DNA from: Candidatus Kinetoplastibacterium crithidii (ex Angomonas deanei ATCC 30255)
GTDB taxonomy: Bacteria; Pseudomonadota; Gammaproteobacteria; Burkholderiales; Burkholderiaceae_B
Length of the DNA stretch: 64,000 bases
NCBI RefSeq assembly: GCF_000319225.1
Contig: NC_019815.1
Location: forward strand, 248,001-312,000
Direction of reading: 5' to 3'
The translations under genes and the position numbers were made by a program. Under the pieces are notes generated by a model. The model ran no database searches and had not been told where the DNA came from. It saw only the letters and a list, made by a program, of their open reading frames with translations. Position 1 is the first letter of the stretch; each line of letters starts with the position of its first letter. Shown in pieces: positions 21,562-32,549 of the stretch.

Positions 21562-23378
21562 TTGATTCCAAAATATTTTATCCAAGATTTATCGTTTAGA
21601 CTAGATATAGTAGAAGTTATAGGCTCTTATATTTTATTAAAAAAATCAGGGTCTAGTTTAGTTGGTCTTTGTCCATTTCATTCGGAAAAAAGTCCTTCTT
21701 TTACTGTAAGTCAAACAAAAAAAATATATCATTGTTTTGGTTGTGGAGCTCACGGTGATTCCATTACGTTCGTAATGGAATATCTTGGTCTTAGTTTTGC
21801 TGATGCAGTAAAACAACTAGCGTCTTCTATTGGTGTGACAATTCCAGAAGAAGGTAGAAATTCTAATTTTTTGTCTAATGAACAAAAAAAGGAAAGAGAG
21901 TTGTTGAGCATAATGAACAAAGCTCAAGAATATTATCATTCATATCTGTTAAAATCCTCTAATGCTCTGAATTATTTATCAAAAAGGAAAATTCATAAAG
22001 AAACAATAGAATTATTTGGAATTGGTTGGTCAGGTTTTGAGACTAATTTTTTATCTAAATGTTTTGATAATTATAACGATGCTTCTCTCAAAGAGGTGGG
22101 TCTCGTTATAGACGAAACAAGGAGATATGATAGATTTAGACAGAGAATAATGTTTCCAATAAGAAATTATTATGGCAATGTTATCGGTTTTGGAGGTAGG
22201 ACAATTGACAGAAGACTTCCAAAATATTTAAATTCTCCGGAGACTATATTGTTTTCTAAAAGAAAAGAATTATATGGTTTGTGGGAATCTAGGAAAAATA
22301 TAAAAAAACAAGGATTTGTATTAGTAGTTGAGGGATATATAGATGTTATTATCCTAACACAATACGGTATTACTAATGTAGTGGCAACACTAGGAACTTC
22401 AATAAGTTCTGATCATATAATAAAATTATTTTCAATAACTGATAAAATAATTTTCAGTTTTGACGGTGATGATGCTGGTCATAGGGCAGCATGGAGAGCA
22501 TTATTAATTTGTTTAAAAGAATTAAAAGATAATCGTGAAATAAGATTCTTAATTTTAAAAGAAAACTATGATCCTGATTCTTATATTTTAGAATATGGAG
22601 TTCATAAGTTTAAAGAAATAATAGATAATTCTATTTCTTTGTCAAAGTTTTTTATTAATGAAATGCAGAAAAAACATAATATTTTAGAGGCAGAAGGTAG
22701 AGTATCTTGCTGGAATGAGTCTCTTTCTTTGTTAAATTCTATGCCTCTTAATGCTTTTCGTATACAGTTTGAGAAAGAAATTGCTAACTTATTAAATTTT
22801 AATAATAATGATATTAGACTGTTATCATCTATTAGCAATAGAAATACAAATAATTTGCAAAAACATTATTTTAAGAATGAAAATAATGTGAATTATAGTG
22901 AAATTGAAAAAAAATAAACCTTTATAATTCAAGTCGTAATATTCAAAAAGCTCCATCTCTTGCTAAACATTTACTGAATCTAATAGTATTTAATTTGCAA
23001 TATATTGATGACATGGTTGGGATTCAACAATTAGAGATTTTAGAAAAACAACCTGATTTAAAATATATAAAGGATCTAATTTTAATTATTCAAGAAAAAA
23101 ATATTAAAACTTTAGAGGGATTGCAAGAATCATTACCAAAAGATTCTGAATTGTATAAAATGGTTTCTAATATTAGTAATCAAGCTACTCACAAAGAGGT
23201 TTTATTACCAGATCCAGTCAAAGAATGGGAAGATGCTTTATTATTAATAGAACATGAATATTTGAAAAAAGAAATTAACTTGCTTGTAGAGCAAGGTTTA
23301 ACCTCTGATAATGATATAAATAAGTATAAAGAATTGTCTAATAAATTGTTTTTGATTAAAAAAGGTAATTTAAATTAA
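21562..23378 (+). CDS. dnaG: DNA primase, frame interrupted at an A8 run
   Basis: Synthesises RNA primers at the replication fork with DnaB. The N-terminal zinc ribbon is visible (CPFHSEKSPSF, then CFGCGAHGD), followed by the catalytic core with TOPRIM residues (VVEGYIDVI and FSFDGDDAGHRAA). Translation likely starts at TTG 21562. The first frame ends at 22917 at once after eight A (22907-22914). Reading nine A opens the frame into INLYNSSRNIQKAPSLAKHLL and on through the DnaB-binding helical domain to 23378, about 605 residues in all. Since primase is essential, the C-terminal domain is probably made, by slippage or because the run length is wrong in this assembly. Confidence 0.93.
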
Positions 23379-23518
23379 AATTGTTATGATTTTCATAACC
23401 ATTATGAGTAATTATGCTGTTTATAAATAAAATCTTATTTATGAAATGTCTACTTGTTAATTCTTAATTTTATAATTGTTTGATCTTTATTAATAAATTT
23501 TAATATCACGGAAAAGGT

Positions 23519-25756
23519 ATGATTACAAAGTCTAAAGACAAAGATAAAAATGTTTCAAATAAAAATAAAAATAATACTTTAAATCATCATAGCGATGATA
23601 GTAGTGATATTCCATCTTATGAAGAATTTAATAAATTAGAGAATTTAAAAAAATCTAAGAAAATTGTTAAAAATAAAATATTAAAATCTAATAAAGATGT
23701 CAATAATGAAAATTTAATAGATGGAGATGAGCTATTAGTATCAATTAAAGTTGCTGAATTAGCTAAAAAATCTAGCATAGTAATTAATGATGACTCTATT
23801 GAGAGTGATGATGAGCTTTTCGATGGTTTATCTGCAGATAATAGTGTAGATATGCTAACTTATTCTAAATCTAGTAAACGAAGTAGACGTAGCAAAAATG
23901 ATCCTAAGGATTTAATTCTAAAAGGGCCAATTTCCCAAGAAGAATATGAAAATCGTCGTAATAATCTTAAAAATCTTATTAAATTAGGTAAAGAAAAAGG
24001 ATATCTTACATTTGGCGAGATTAATGATAGTTTACCTGATGATTTAGCAGATGATGAAGTGTTTGATACAGTAGTTGCAACTTTTAGTGATATGGGGATT
24101 GCTGTTTATGATAAGACTCCAGATATAGATACACTATTAATGAGTGAAAATAATACTGTAATCTCTAATGATGATGTTGAAGATGAAGCAGAGGCTGCTC
24201 TCACAACTGTCGATTCTGATTTTGGTAGAACTACAGATCCTGTACGTATGTATATGCGTGAAATGGGAACTGTCGAACTCTTAACAAGGGAAGGAGAAAT
24301 AGAAATAGCAAAAAGAATTGAAGATGGTTTGAGCCTTATGATATCAGCTATCTCTGCTTGTCCTACGACTGTAAATGAAATTTTATTAGATATAGAGAAA
24401 GTAAATAATGATCAACTTCAAATAGATGAGATTGTAGATGCTCTTATAGATAATTCAGATTGTGATCCTAACATAAGTTTTCATCTTTCAGAAAATGAAG
24501 AATTGCTAGATATGTCATCGGGTATAATGTCTGCAAAGCAATTAGAGGAGTTGCGTACAAAAAGCTTAGAAAAATTTTCAGCCGTTACTAGTCATTTTAA
24601 AAAAATGCAAAAAGCTTATGTAGAAAATGGATATAACTCTGAAGATTATTTAGAAGCAAAAAATTTGATACAACAAGAATTAATGGGTGTAAGATTTAAT
24701 GCTAAAATGATAGCTAAGTTAGCTGACTCAATTAGATCTCATATGCAAGAAATAAGGTCTGTAGAAAAATCTATAATAAATATATGTGTAGATAAGGTTG
24801 GCATGCCAAGAGAACTTTTTCTTCAGTGTTTTATAGGAAATGAATCTAATACTCAATGGATGTTTGCAGAGCCTATAATTAATAGTAAATATTTTCAAGC
24901 ATTAGAACCATTAGTTTTGCTTATACAAAATAAGCAAAAAAAATTATTGGAAATTCAGGAGAGAATTGTATTACCAATTCAAGAATTTAAAGAAATCAAT
25001 AAACAAATGACAACTGGAGAGAATAAATCTCTTAAAGCAAAAAAAGAAATGACTGAAGCTAATTTGCGTCTAGTTATTTCTATAGCTAAAAAATATACGA
25101 ATAGAGGTTTACAATTTTTAGATTTAATACAAGAAGGTAATATTGGCCTAATGAAGGCTGTAGATAAATTTGAGTATCGTAGAGGATATAAATTTTCTAC
25201 ATATGCTACCTGGTGGATAAGGCAAGCTATAACACGTTCTATAGCAGATCAAGCTAGAACTATCAGGATTCCGGTACATATGATAGAAACAATAAATAAG
25301 ATGAATCGTATTAGCCGTCAGATTTTGCAGGAAACCGGTTTAGAGCCAGATCCTTCAGTTTTATCCAAAAAAATGGATATTCCAGAGGATAAAATTAGGA
25401 AAATTCTTAAAATAGCTAAAGAACCTATATCAATGGAAACTCAAATAGGAGATGACGATTCTCATTTAGGTGATTTTATAGAAGATACTAACACTTTAGC
25501 TCCTTCTGATTCTGCTTTACATAGTTCTATGAAGAATATTGTTAAAGAAGTATTAGATTCTTTGACTCCTAGAGAGGCTAAAGTTTTAAGAATGAGGTTT
25601 GGTATTGAAATGCATACAGATCAAACATTGGAGGAAGTAGGTAAACAATTTGATGTTACAAGAGAAAGAATTAGACAAATTGAAGCTAAAGCGTTACGGA
25701 AACTAAGACATCCTAGTAGAGCTGAAAAGTTAAAAAGTTTTTTAGATAATAATTAA
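23519..25756 (+). CDS. rpoD: RNA polymerase primary sigma factor RpoD (sigma-70)
   Basis: Housekeeping sigma factor. A lysine/asparagine-rich N-terminal extension (about residues 1-60) precedes region 1.1 ([18 protein letters not shown]). Region 1.2 is [20 protein letters not shown]; region 2 contains [12 protein letters not shown] and [20 protein letters not shown] with the -10 reading helix [14 protein letters not shown]; region 4.2 ends the protein with the -35 reading helix [20 protein letters not shown]. The 745 residues match betaproteobacterial RpoD. It is in the usual place after dnaG, with 140 AT-rich bases between, which may carry its own promoter. Confidence 0.97.
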   Translation: MITKSKDKDKNVSNKNKNNTLNHHSDDSSDIPSYEEFNKLENLKKSKKIVKNKILKSNKDVNNENLIDGDELLVSIKVAELAKKSSIVINDDSIESDDELFDGLSADNSVDMLTYSKSSKRSRRSKNDPKDLILKGPISQEEYENRRNNLKNLIKLGKEKGYLTFGEINDSLPDDLADDEVFDTVVATFSDMGIAVYDKTPDIDTLLMSENNTVISNDDVEDEAEAALTTVDSDFGRTTDPVRMYMREMGTVELLTREGEIEIAKRIEDGLSLMISAISACPTTVNEILLDIEKVNNDQLQIDEIVDALIDNSDCDPNISFHLSENEELLDMSSGIMSAKQLEELRTKSLEKFSAVTSHFKKMQKAYVENGYNSEDYLEAKNLIQQELMGVRFNAKMIAKLADSIRSHMQEIRSVEKSIINICVDKVGMPRELFLQCFIGNESNTQWMFAEPIINSKYFQALEPLVLLIQNKQKKLLEIQERIVLPIQEFKEINKQMTTGENKSLKAKKEMTEANLRLVISIAKKYTNRGLQFLDLIQEGNIGLMKAVDKFEYRRGYKFSTYATWWIRQAITRSIADQARTIRIPVHMIETINKMNRISRQILQETGLEPDPSVLSKKMDIPEDKIRKILKIAKEPISMETQIGDDDSHLGDFIEDTNTLAPSDSALHSSMKNIVKEVLDSLTPREAKVLRMRFGIEMHTDQTLEEVGKQFDVTRERIRQIEAKALRKLRHPSRAEKLKSFLDNN

Positions 25757-25807
25757 GTTAAATTTTTTATTGCAAAATTAAAAAAAATACCTTATAGTTG
25801 TTTATCT

Positions 25808-25886
<79 letters not shown>

Positions 25887-26167
25887 GATTTAATAATCTA
25901 TATAATTTGTCTTATATTTTATGTAATTTTAGCTTTGCTAAATTATATTTCTTAAACGTTCCAAGAAACAATTGTATTGTTACAGATTTGAACATTGTTA
26001 GATGTTGTCATTTTTTTAGTTTAAATGATCTGTATTTAGCATATAATTTATGCTAACTTTCCAACGTTATAATTTTGAACTAATTATTTATATTTATTTA
26101 TTATCTATAATATTTGCAAATAAATTGTAAACTAAATGTTAGAAGCAAAAATATTACGGAGATCACT

Positions 26168-26425
26168 ATGAAAAATAATACATCAAGTTCATTGGAAAAT
26201 ATGAAAAATTTAGATTTTGAAACAGCGCTGCTTGAGTTAGAAATGCTAGTTTCTAATATGGAACAAGAAAATATAACTTTAGAAGATTCGCTATCATTAT
26301 ATCGTCGTGGTGTCAATTTAGTTCGTTTTTGTCAAAATCATATTGCAAAAGCTGAAGAAACTATAAAAGTATTAGATGGTGAATTGCTTAAGCCTTTAGA
26401 TAGTAATGAATTAGGTGAAGAATAA
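26168..26425 (+). CDS. xseB: Exodeoxyribonuclease VII small subunit
   Basis: Small helical subunit that joins XseA in degrading single-stranded DNA. The family blocks NLDFETALLELEMLVSNME and LEDSLSLYRRGVNLVRFCQ are clear. The ATG at 26168 follows GGAG and gives 85 residues, the normal length. In Bordetella-like genomes it starts an xseB-ispA-dxs group; here ispA is missing and 292 non-coding bases separate xseB from dxs. Confidence 0.9.
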   Translation: MKNNTSSSLENMKNLDFETALLELEMLVSNMEQENITLEDSLSLYRRGVNLVRFCQNHIAKAEETIKVLDGELLKPLDSNELGEE

Positions 26426-26717
26426 ATTTGTACCTATATGACAGTTATTTTTTAGAAATACTTGTTATTTGCTATCTATAGACTCATAAGTGGATATTGC
26501 ATCTATTTTGCTAATTACCAACAATATATAATTAATTTTATCAAAAAAAATAAATTTGTTTACTTTTTTATCGAAAAATATCTGAAAAAATTAGCAATTC
26601 TGTATATTGTTATAGTTAGTGAAGTTTATTTCTCAAAAATATAATATATTTGTTTTATTTATTCTCTCTAGAGAATATTTTTAATAAAAAATTTAAAAAC
26701 TCTTATAGAATAAATTT
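26426..26717. other. Intergenic region xseB-dxs, former ispA position
   Basis: About 290 bases of AT-rich sequence. The only frame of note (26462-26644, about 60 codons) has low-complexity I/Y/F/K composition and no likeness to farnesyl diphosphate synthase; no DDxxD-type motif is visible. I regard it as an eroded or deleted ispA locus plus the dxs promoter region. Confidence 0.55.
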
Positions 26718-28546
26718 ATGTTTCCTAAATTATTAGATAATATTCATCTTCCATCTGATCTAAGAAAATTAAATTTTGATTGTCTTAGTAAGTTATCTGA
26801 GGAATTACGACAAGAAGTTTTGGAGATTGTTTCTAAAACTGGGGGGCATCTTTCATCTAGTTTAGGAGTTATAGAATTAACAATAGCATTACATTATGTA
26901 TTTGATACACCAAATGATATTATTATTTGGGATGTAGGACATCAATCTTATCCTCATAAAATATTAACTGGAAGAAGAGAAAAAATGGGGACTTTACGCC
27001 AGAGGTATGGGATATCTGGATTTCCAAATAGATCTGAATCTTGTTATGATGCCTTTGGTACTGCTCATTCTTCCACTTCTATTTCTGCTGCGTTAGGAAT
27101 GGCTTATGCAGCTAGCAAAAAAAATTAAAGAATAGACAACATATAGCAGTAATTGGTGATGGTTCGATTTCTTCTGGTATGGCTTTTGAAGCTATAAATA
27201 ATGCTGGTGTAATGAAAGATATAAATCTTTTGGTTATTCTTAATGATAATCATATGTCTATTTCTCCACCAGTAGGAGCTTTGAATAAATATTTCAATAA
27301 TTTAATGCAAGGTCGTTTTTACGCTAATGTTAAAGCTGTTGATGATATAGTACATATTGAGCATCAAAAAATTAATAATACTAGCTTTGTGACATTTTTT
27401 GAGGAATTTGGTTTTAAATATTATGGGCCAATTGATGGTCATAATGTAACTAATTTAGCTAATGTGTTGCGAAACATCAAACAAGAATCTGGATTAAATT
27501 TTTTGCACATTGTAACAAAAAAAGGCAAAGGTTATAAGTTAGCTGAGAAAGACCCTATATTATACCATGGTCCAAGCAAATTCGATTTAGATATTGGCAT
27601 CATAAAATCAAAAAAAACTTGCAATAAAACTTTTACTCAAGTTTTTAGCAATTGGGTTTGTGATATGGCAACCTATGATGATAGTTTAATAATAATTACT
27701 CCTGCTATGAGAGAAGGTAGTGGGTTGGTAGAATTTGAGAGTCTTTTCCCAAGTAGATATTTTGATGTTGGCATATCAGAACAACATGCAATTACATTTG
27801 CAGCTGGTATGGCATGTGATGGATTAAAACCAGTAGTAGCAATTTATTCTACTTTTTTACAAAGAGGTTATGATCAATTAGTACATGATGTAGCTATTCA
27901 AAATCTAGATGTAACTTTTGCAGTTGATAGAGCTGGTTTAGTGGGAGCTGATGGAGCTACACATGCTGGTAATTATGATATATCTTTTTTAAGATGTATC
28001 CCAAATTTAATAATCGCTACACCTTCTGATGAAAATGAACAACGTTTACTATTAACTACATGTTATCTATATAATGGTCCTGCGATTGTTAGGTATCCTA
28101 GAGGTGAAGGGTTTGGTGTAAATATTGATGAAGAATTAAATTCTTTAGATATTGGTAAAGGAATAGTTAGAAAATTTGGTAAAAATATTGCTATTCTTGT
28201 ATTTGGTACTTTATTTAATACAGCAAATATTGTTGCTGATTCAATGAATTTAACTATTGCTGATATGAGATTTGTTAAGCCAATTGATAAAGAATTAATT
28301 ATTAGTTTATCTAAAACTCATAGAGCTATTGTTACTTTAGAAGATAATTCTATAATGGGAGGAGCTGGTAGTGCGGTACTAGAAGTTTTGCATGAAAATA
28401 ATTTATATATTCCAGTTCTTCAATTGGGTATACCTGATAGATTTATCGATCATGGGGATGTTAAACAATTAATTGCTGAAATAGGATTAGATAGTAATGG
28501 AATAGAACTTTCTATTAAATCTACTTTTCATAAATTATTGTTATAG
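26718..28546 (+). CDS. dxs: 1-deoxy-D-xylulose-5-phosphate synthase, frame interrupted at an A8 run
   Basis: Thiamine-dependent first enzyme of the MEP isoprenoid pathway, also supplying DXP for PLP and thiamine. The first frame ([54 protein letters not shown]) stops at 27128. The break is at eight A (27117-27124): with nine, it reads [18 protein letters not shown] and continues through [11 protein letters not shown], which holds the thiamine-diphosphate GDG motif, to 28546. The rest has the transketolase pyrimidine domain ([17 protein letters not shown]) and C-terminal domain. The joined product is about 609 residues, near the usual 620. Confidence 0.93.
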
Positions 28547-28614
28547 CTTAATAAAATTATTTCATTAAATACTTTATTTTATTAAAAAAAATTAATTAAC
28601 TGATTATATAATAA

Positions 28615-29433
28615 ATGGATATTAACAAAATAAATACAAATTCTGTGATACCAGATATACAAAGCTTAGTAGATGCTAGAAAAATTCCTATAAAGCGTGT
28701 TGGGATTCGTAATATTTGCTTGCCAACTAATATTTCAGATGCTAGTTCTATAATTCAAAATACCATAGCTAATTGGACTATGACTGTTTCACTATCAGAA
28801 AATGATAAAGGAACCCATATGTCTAGATTTATAGTTTTATTAGAAAATTATCGAACTAAAATACTGACTCCTGCTTTATTTGGTAGTATGTCTTTGGAAA
28901 TGTTAACTTTATTAAATGCTATTAACGGCGATATTTCATTATCTTTTCCTTTTTTTATAGAAAAAACAGCTCCTGTATCAAAATCTAAAAGCCTAATGGA
29001 CTATAAAGTTGAATGGATAGTTAGAGCTACTGAAAAAATAAAAACTGAATTTGAGCTTATTATACAAATTCCAGTTACAAGTTTATGTCCATGTTCTAAA
29101 GCTATCTCTTCATATGGAGCTCATAACCAAAGATCTAATATTACAATATCACTTGTTTTTAATGATTATTCTGATATTAAAATGTCAGATTTTATTGTGT
29201 TGGCTGAAAAAGAATCATCTTGTGAGTTATGGTCTTTATTAAAAAGGCCTGATGAAAAATATGTAACAGAATATGCTTATGAAAATCCTAAATTTGTTGA
29301 GGATTTGGTTCGTGATCTAGCTGCTAGTATAGATAAAAAATTTTTAAATATAAAAAAATATAGAATAGAGGCAGAAAATTTTGAATCAATACATAATCAT
29401 TCAGCATACGCTATGGTTGAAAAAAGTGTATAA
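28615..29433 (+). CDS. folE2: GTP cyclohydrolase FolE2
   Basis: Type IB GTP cyclohydrolase that makes 7,8-dihydroneopterin triphosphate, the first step toward folate (and queuosine). Family signatures include VDARKIPIKRVGIRN, KGTHMSRFIVLLE, VTSLCPCSKAISSYGAHNQRS (with the metal-binding cysteine) and the C-terminal block AENFESIHNHSAYA. The family uses varied divalent metals rather than only zinc. The 272 residues are full length. It is followed by a small hairpin and the rpsF group. Confidence 0.95.
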   Translation: MDINKINTNSVIPDIQSLVDARKIPIKRVGIRNICLPTNISDASSIIQNTIANWTMTVSLSENDKGTHMSRFIVLLENYRTKILTPALFGSMSLEMLTLLNAINGDISLSFPFFIEKTAPVSKSKSLMDYKVEWIVRATEKIKTEFELIIQIPVTSLCPCSKAISSYGAHNQRSNITISLVFNDYSDIKMSDFIVLAEKESSCELWSLLKRPDEKYVTEYAYENPKFVEDLVRDLAASIDKKFLNIKKYRIEAENFESIHNHSAYAMVEKSV

Positions 29434-29499
29434 TCTAGATTAGATGTAAATATTTTAAATAATTATTACTTTTATTGCTTTATCTGTTTGTTATTACTT

Positions 29500-29519
29500 G
29501 CTAGATATTTTTATCTAGC
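29500..29519 (+). terminator. Hairpin between folE2 and rpsF
   Basis: GCTAGATA at 29500-29507 pairs perfectly with TATCTAGC at 29512-29519 around a four-T loop, followed by TGTTTTG. It lies 67 bases after the folE2 stop and 57 bases before rpsF. It may end folE2 transcription or be part of the rpsF leader. Confidence 0.5.
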
Positions 29520-29575
29520 TGTTTTGAATTACTGTATAAGGTACTTTCTAAACATCCATAAGGGGTTTTATTATA

Positions 29576-29950
29576 ATGAGACATTATGAAATTGTGTTTA
29601 TAGTTCATCCAGACCAAAGTGAACAGGTTCCTGCGATGATAAAGAGATATACTTCTACTATTACTGAAGCTAATGGTATTATTCACAGAGTAGAAGATTG
29701 GGGTAGGCGTCAGTTAGCTTATCAAATAAATAAAATAGTAAAAGCGCATTATATTTGTATAAATATTGAGTGTTCACAAAGTATTCTAGATGAATTGGAA
29801 AATTCTTTTCGCTATAATGATGCTATTTTAAGGCATATGATAATTAAAAAGAAAAATTCTGAGACAGAGCCATCTATTATGATGAAAACAGTTGATAAAG
29901 AAGAGTCTTCTAATTCTTCAACAGACGAGTTAGAAATAATAGAAGAGTAG
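29576..29950 (+). CDS. rpsF: 30S ribosomal protein S6
   Basis: Ribosomal protein that pairs with S18 on the 30S platform. [21 protein letters not shown] at the start and [13 protein letters not shown] are typical. The C-terminal tail is rich in E/S/D, as in other proteobacteria. Length 124. First gene of rpsF-priB-rpsR-rplI; the start follows an AAGGGG-like Shine-Dalgarno sequence (AAGGGGTTT). Confidence 0.96.
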   Translation: MRHYEIVFIVHPDQSEQVPAMIKRYTSTITEANGIIHRVEDWGRRQLAYQINKIVKAHYICINIECSQSILDELENSFRYNDAILRHMIIKKKNSETEPSIMMKTVDKEESSNSSTDELEIIEE

Positions 29951-29966
29951 TTTTTGTTTATCTTCT

Positions 29967-30263
29967 ATGAATTTTCTTAGTCTTAATGCAAGGATTCTAA
30001 ATCGAGATTCTATAAGGTATAATTATGCTGGAATTCCGGTATTAGAAATGACCTTAAGTAGTTTTTCTAAAGTATTGGAATATAATATTGAACGTAATAT
30101 TAATTTGACAATTAAGGCTATTGCTTTGGGAACTTTAGCCATATCTTTAGATAAAACTCCATACGATAAGGAATTTTTTGCGACTGGTTTTTTGGCTCCA
30201 ATATACAAAAATTCAGTAATTCTAAGATTTCATTTGCAAAAAATAACAAGTAGTGATGACTAA
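29967..30263 (+). CDS. priB: Primosomal replication protein PriB
   Basis: Single-stranded DNA-binding OB-fold protein that bridges PriA and DnaT in replication restart. It diverges strongly, but the OB-type pattern (LNARILNRDSIRYNYAGIPVLEMTL and AIALGTLAISLDK) and length (98) fit, as does its place between rpsF and rpsR, the conserved site of PriB in beta- and gammaproteobacteria. It is transcribed with rpsF (16-base gap). RecG in this window acts on related stalled-fork structures. Confidence 0.87.
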   Translation: MNFLSLNARILNRDSIRYNYAGIPVLEMTLSSFSKVLEYNIERNINLTIKAIALGTLAISLDKTPYDKEFFATGFLAPIYKNSVILRFHLQKITSSDD

Positions 30264-30338
30264 ATTAAATTTAGTTATAATTAAAATTTTTATTTGTACA
30301 ATTATTTATAATTTGCAAAATAATTTAAAGGTATTAAA

Positions 30339-30611
30339 ATGTCTTTCTATCGAAAACCTAAGGAAAAACGCAAATTTGTCCAACAAAATCCTTTATTTAA
30401 ACGTCGTAAATTTTGCAGGTTCACAGCTGCTAAAGTAGAAGAAATAGATTATAAGGATGTGGACATCTTAAAAGATTTTATACAAGAAAATGGCAAAATA
30501 ATTCCAGCACGTCTTACTGGCACAAAAGCTATATATCAACGTCAATTGGGAATTGCTATTAAACGAGCACGTTTTTTAGCATTATTGCCTTATACAGATA
30601 ATCATAAATAG
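30339..30611 (+). CDS. rpsR: 30S ribosomal protein S18
   Basis: Basic ribosomal protein that binds S6 and the 16S platform. The core [23 protein letters not shown] and [30 protein letters not shown] are typical S18. The 90 residues have a somewhat extended K/R-rich N-terminus that includes RRKFCRF. A 75-base gap separates it from priB; rplI starts 12 bases after its stop. Confidence 0.96.
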   Translation: MSFYRKPKEKRKFVQQNPLFKRRKFCRFTAAKVEEIDYKDVDILKDFIQENGKIIPARLTGTKAIYQRQLGIAIKRARFLALLPYTDNHK

Positions 30612-30623
30612 ATATGAGTTAAT

Positions 30624-31076
30624 ATGGAAATTATTTTATTAGAAAAAGTGTCATCGCTAGGTAATTTAGGGGATGTAGTTCGTGTTAAAGATGGATATGC
30701 AAGAAATTACCTAATTCCTAAGAAAATAGCGCGTCGTGCTACAAAAAATGCTATAAAAGAATTTGAAGATAAAAGAATAGAACTGGAACAAATACAATTA
30801 GATAAATTTAATACTGCCATGGATATTAGTACTAAATTATCTGGTTTCCAATTACTTATACATCAGAAATCAAGTGTTGATGGAAGACTTTTTGGTTCTG
30901 TTACTAATTCCGATGTATCTGAGCATTTAAAAAAATCTGGTTTTGATATTAATAAATCTCAAATAAATTTATCAGTCGAGCATATAAAAACAATTGGTGA
31001 ATTTTCAGCTAAAATAAAACTGCATCCTGATGTAGTTTCTGAAATAACTATATTAGTTTCTAAAGAAAATTCTTAA
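30624..31076 (+). CDS. rplI: 50S ribosomal protein L9
   Basis: Two-domain 50S protein that stabilises the L1 stalk and limits forward slippage and frameshifting. The N-domain MEIILLEKVSSLGNLGDVV and VKDGYARNYLIPKKIA are diagnostic. A long linker helix and a C-terminal domain with SSVDGRLFGSVTNSDV follow. The 150 residues are full length. A strong terminator follows. Its presence is relevant to the possible role of slippage in this genome. Confidence 0.97.
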   Translation: MEIILLEKVSSLGNLGDVVRVKDGYARNYLIPKKIARRATKNAIKEFEDKRIELEQIQLDKFNTAMDISTKLSGFQLLIHQKSSVDGRLFGSVTNSDVSEHLKKSGFDINKSQINLSVEHIKTIGEFSAKIKLHPDVVSEITILVSKENS

Positions 31077-31085
31077 TTTATTTCT

Positions 31086-31121
31086 TGTATAAGAATTTGA
31101 TTTAATTCAAATTCTTATACA
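31086..31121 (+). terminator. Terminator of the rpsF-priB-rpsR-rplI group
   Basis: A perfect 15-bp stem, TGTATAAGAATTTGA at 31086-31100 and TCAAATTCTTATACA at 31107-31121, with a six-base loop. It lies 10 bases after the rplI stop. The tail (TTAAAATTTT) is T-containing but not a continuous run. Confidence 0.7.
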
Positions 31122-31181
31122 TTAAAATTTTAAATCCAAAAACCATAATTGGTAATATGATTTTTTTTCAATGAAATAATT

Positions 31182-32549
31182 ATGAATAATAAATCAAAAG
31201 ATTTAGATTATCTACGTACTCCACCTCATTCTATAGAAGCAGAACAGTCTGTATTGGGTGGATTATTTATAGATAACAGTACTTGGGATAAAGTATCTGA
31301 TGTTATAAAAGAAGAAGATTTTTATAAAAATGAGCATAAGATTATATGGAAACATATAGAAAAATTAATCAGTGCTGACCGTCCTGTTGATATTATTACA
31401 ATTAATGATTCATTGTTAAATTCTGGAAAATCAGAAGATGTAGGTGGTATAGAATATCTTAATGCATTGGCTCACAATACACCTTCTGCTGCAAATATAC
31501 GTAGATATGCAGAAATAGTTCGTGAACGTGCTATTTTAAGAAAATTAATTAGCATATCAGAAGAAATATCAGAGAATGCTTTAAATACAAAAGGAAAAGA
31601 TGCCAAACAAATATTAGATGAGGCAGAAGCTAAGGTTTTTAGAATAGCACAAGATCGGATATCTAATTTTATTGGTTTTCAAGAAATACAGCCTCTATTA
31701 TCGCAAGTAGTAGAAAGAATAGATGAATTATATAGTCGTGATAGCAATTCTGATATTACTGGAGTTCCTACTGGCTTTATAGATTTAGATAAAATGACAT
31801 CTGGTTTGCAACCTGGTGATTTAATTGTTGTGGCTGGTCGCCCATCTATGGGTAAAACTGCTTTCTCTATGAATATAGGAGAATATGTTTCAATAGAGCA
31901 TGGTTTGCCAGTAGCTATTTTTTCCATGGAAATGAGTGCCACTCAATTGGCTATGAGAATGCTTGGTTCTATTGGAGTAATAGATCAGCATAAAATTCGT
32001 ACAGGTAGATTAACAGAAGAAGATTGGCCAAAGATAACTAATGCTATACAAAGTATGCAAGATGCCCAACTTTATATAGATGAATCTCCTGCATTGAATG
32101 TGATGGAAGTCAGAGCTAAAACTAGAAGACTATCACGCCAATGTGGACAGCTAGGATTAATTATAATAGATTATATGCAACTGATGTCTGGCAATGGTGA
32201 GGAAAATAGGGCTACAGAAATTTCTGAAATTAGCCGTTCATTGAAAGGTCTAGCAAAAGAATTAAATTGCCCATTAATAGCTTTATCACAGTTAAATCGT
32301 AGTTTAGAGCAAAGACAAAACAAAAGACCTGTTATGAGTGATCTAAGAGAATCAGGTGCGATTGAACAGGATGCTGACTTAATTTTATTTATATATAGAG
32401 ATGAAATATATAATCCTGATTCGCAAGAAAAAGGAATAGCAGAAATTATTATAGGAAAACAAAGGAACGGTCCTATTGGTACTATTAAATTAACATTCCA
32501 AGGGCCTACAACAAGATTTTTGAATTTTGCTAATACCTCGTCTATTTAG
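31182..32549 (+). CDS. dnaB: Replicative DNA helicase DnaB
   Basis: Hexameric helicase that unwinds DNA ahead of the fork and recruits primase. The N-terminal collar domain (PPHSIEAEQSVLGGLFID) is followed by the RecA-like motor with Walker A GRPSMGKTAFSMN near residue 216, Walker B IIIDYMQLM, and the arginine-finger region near RDEIYNPDSQEKG. Length 455 is normal. No intein or frame break. Its 3' end overlaps the convergent pdxA gene by 8 bases (32542-32549). Confidence 0.97.
   Translation: MNNKSKDLDYLRTPPHSIEAEQSVLGGLFIDNSTWDKVSDVIKEEDFYKNEHKIIWKHIEKLISADRPVDIITINDSLLNSGKSEDVGGIEYLNALAHNTPSAANIRRYAEIVRERAILRKLISISEEISENALNTKGKDAKQILDEAEAKVFRIAQDRISNFIGFQEIQPLLSQVVERIDELYSRDSNSDITGVPTGFIDLDKMTSGLQPGDLIVVAGRPSMGKTAFSMNIGEYVSIEHGLPVAIFSMEMSATQLAMRMLGSIGVIDQHKIRTGRLTEEDWPKITNAIQSMQDAQLYIDESPALNVMEVRAKTRRLSRQCGQLGLIIIDYMQLMSGNGEENRATEISEISRSLKGLAKELNCPLIALSQLNRSLEQRQNKRPVMSDLRESGAIEQDADLILFIYRDEIYNPDSQEKGIAEIIIGKQRNGPIGTIKLTFQGPTTRFLNFANTSSI

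Noticed and set aside
23383..23442. Two small AT hairpins between dnaG and rpoD
   Set aside because: Stems of 7-8 mostly A/T pairs with tiny loops and no T run; many such occur here by chance.
26036..26056. Hairpin TTAGCATA/TATGCTAA ahead of xseB
   Set aside because: Only 8 bp, contains a TATAAT by chance and has no T tail; cannot be told from background.
26462..26644. Sixty-codon frame between xseB and dxs
   Set aside because: Low-complexity I/Y/F/K content, no ribosome site and no family likeness; expected by chance in AT-rich DNA.
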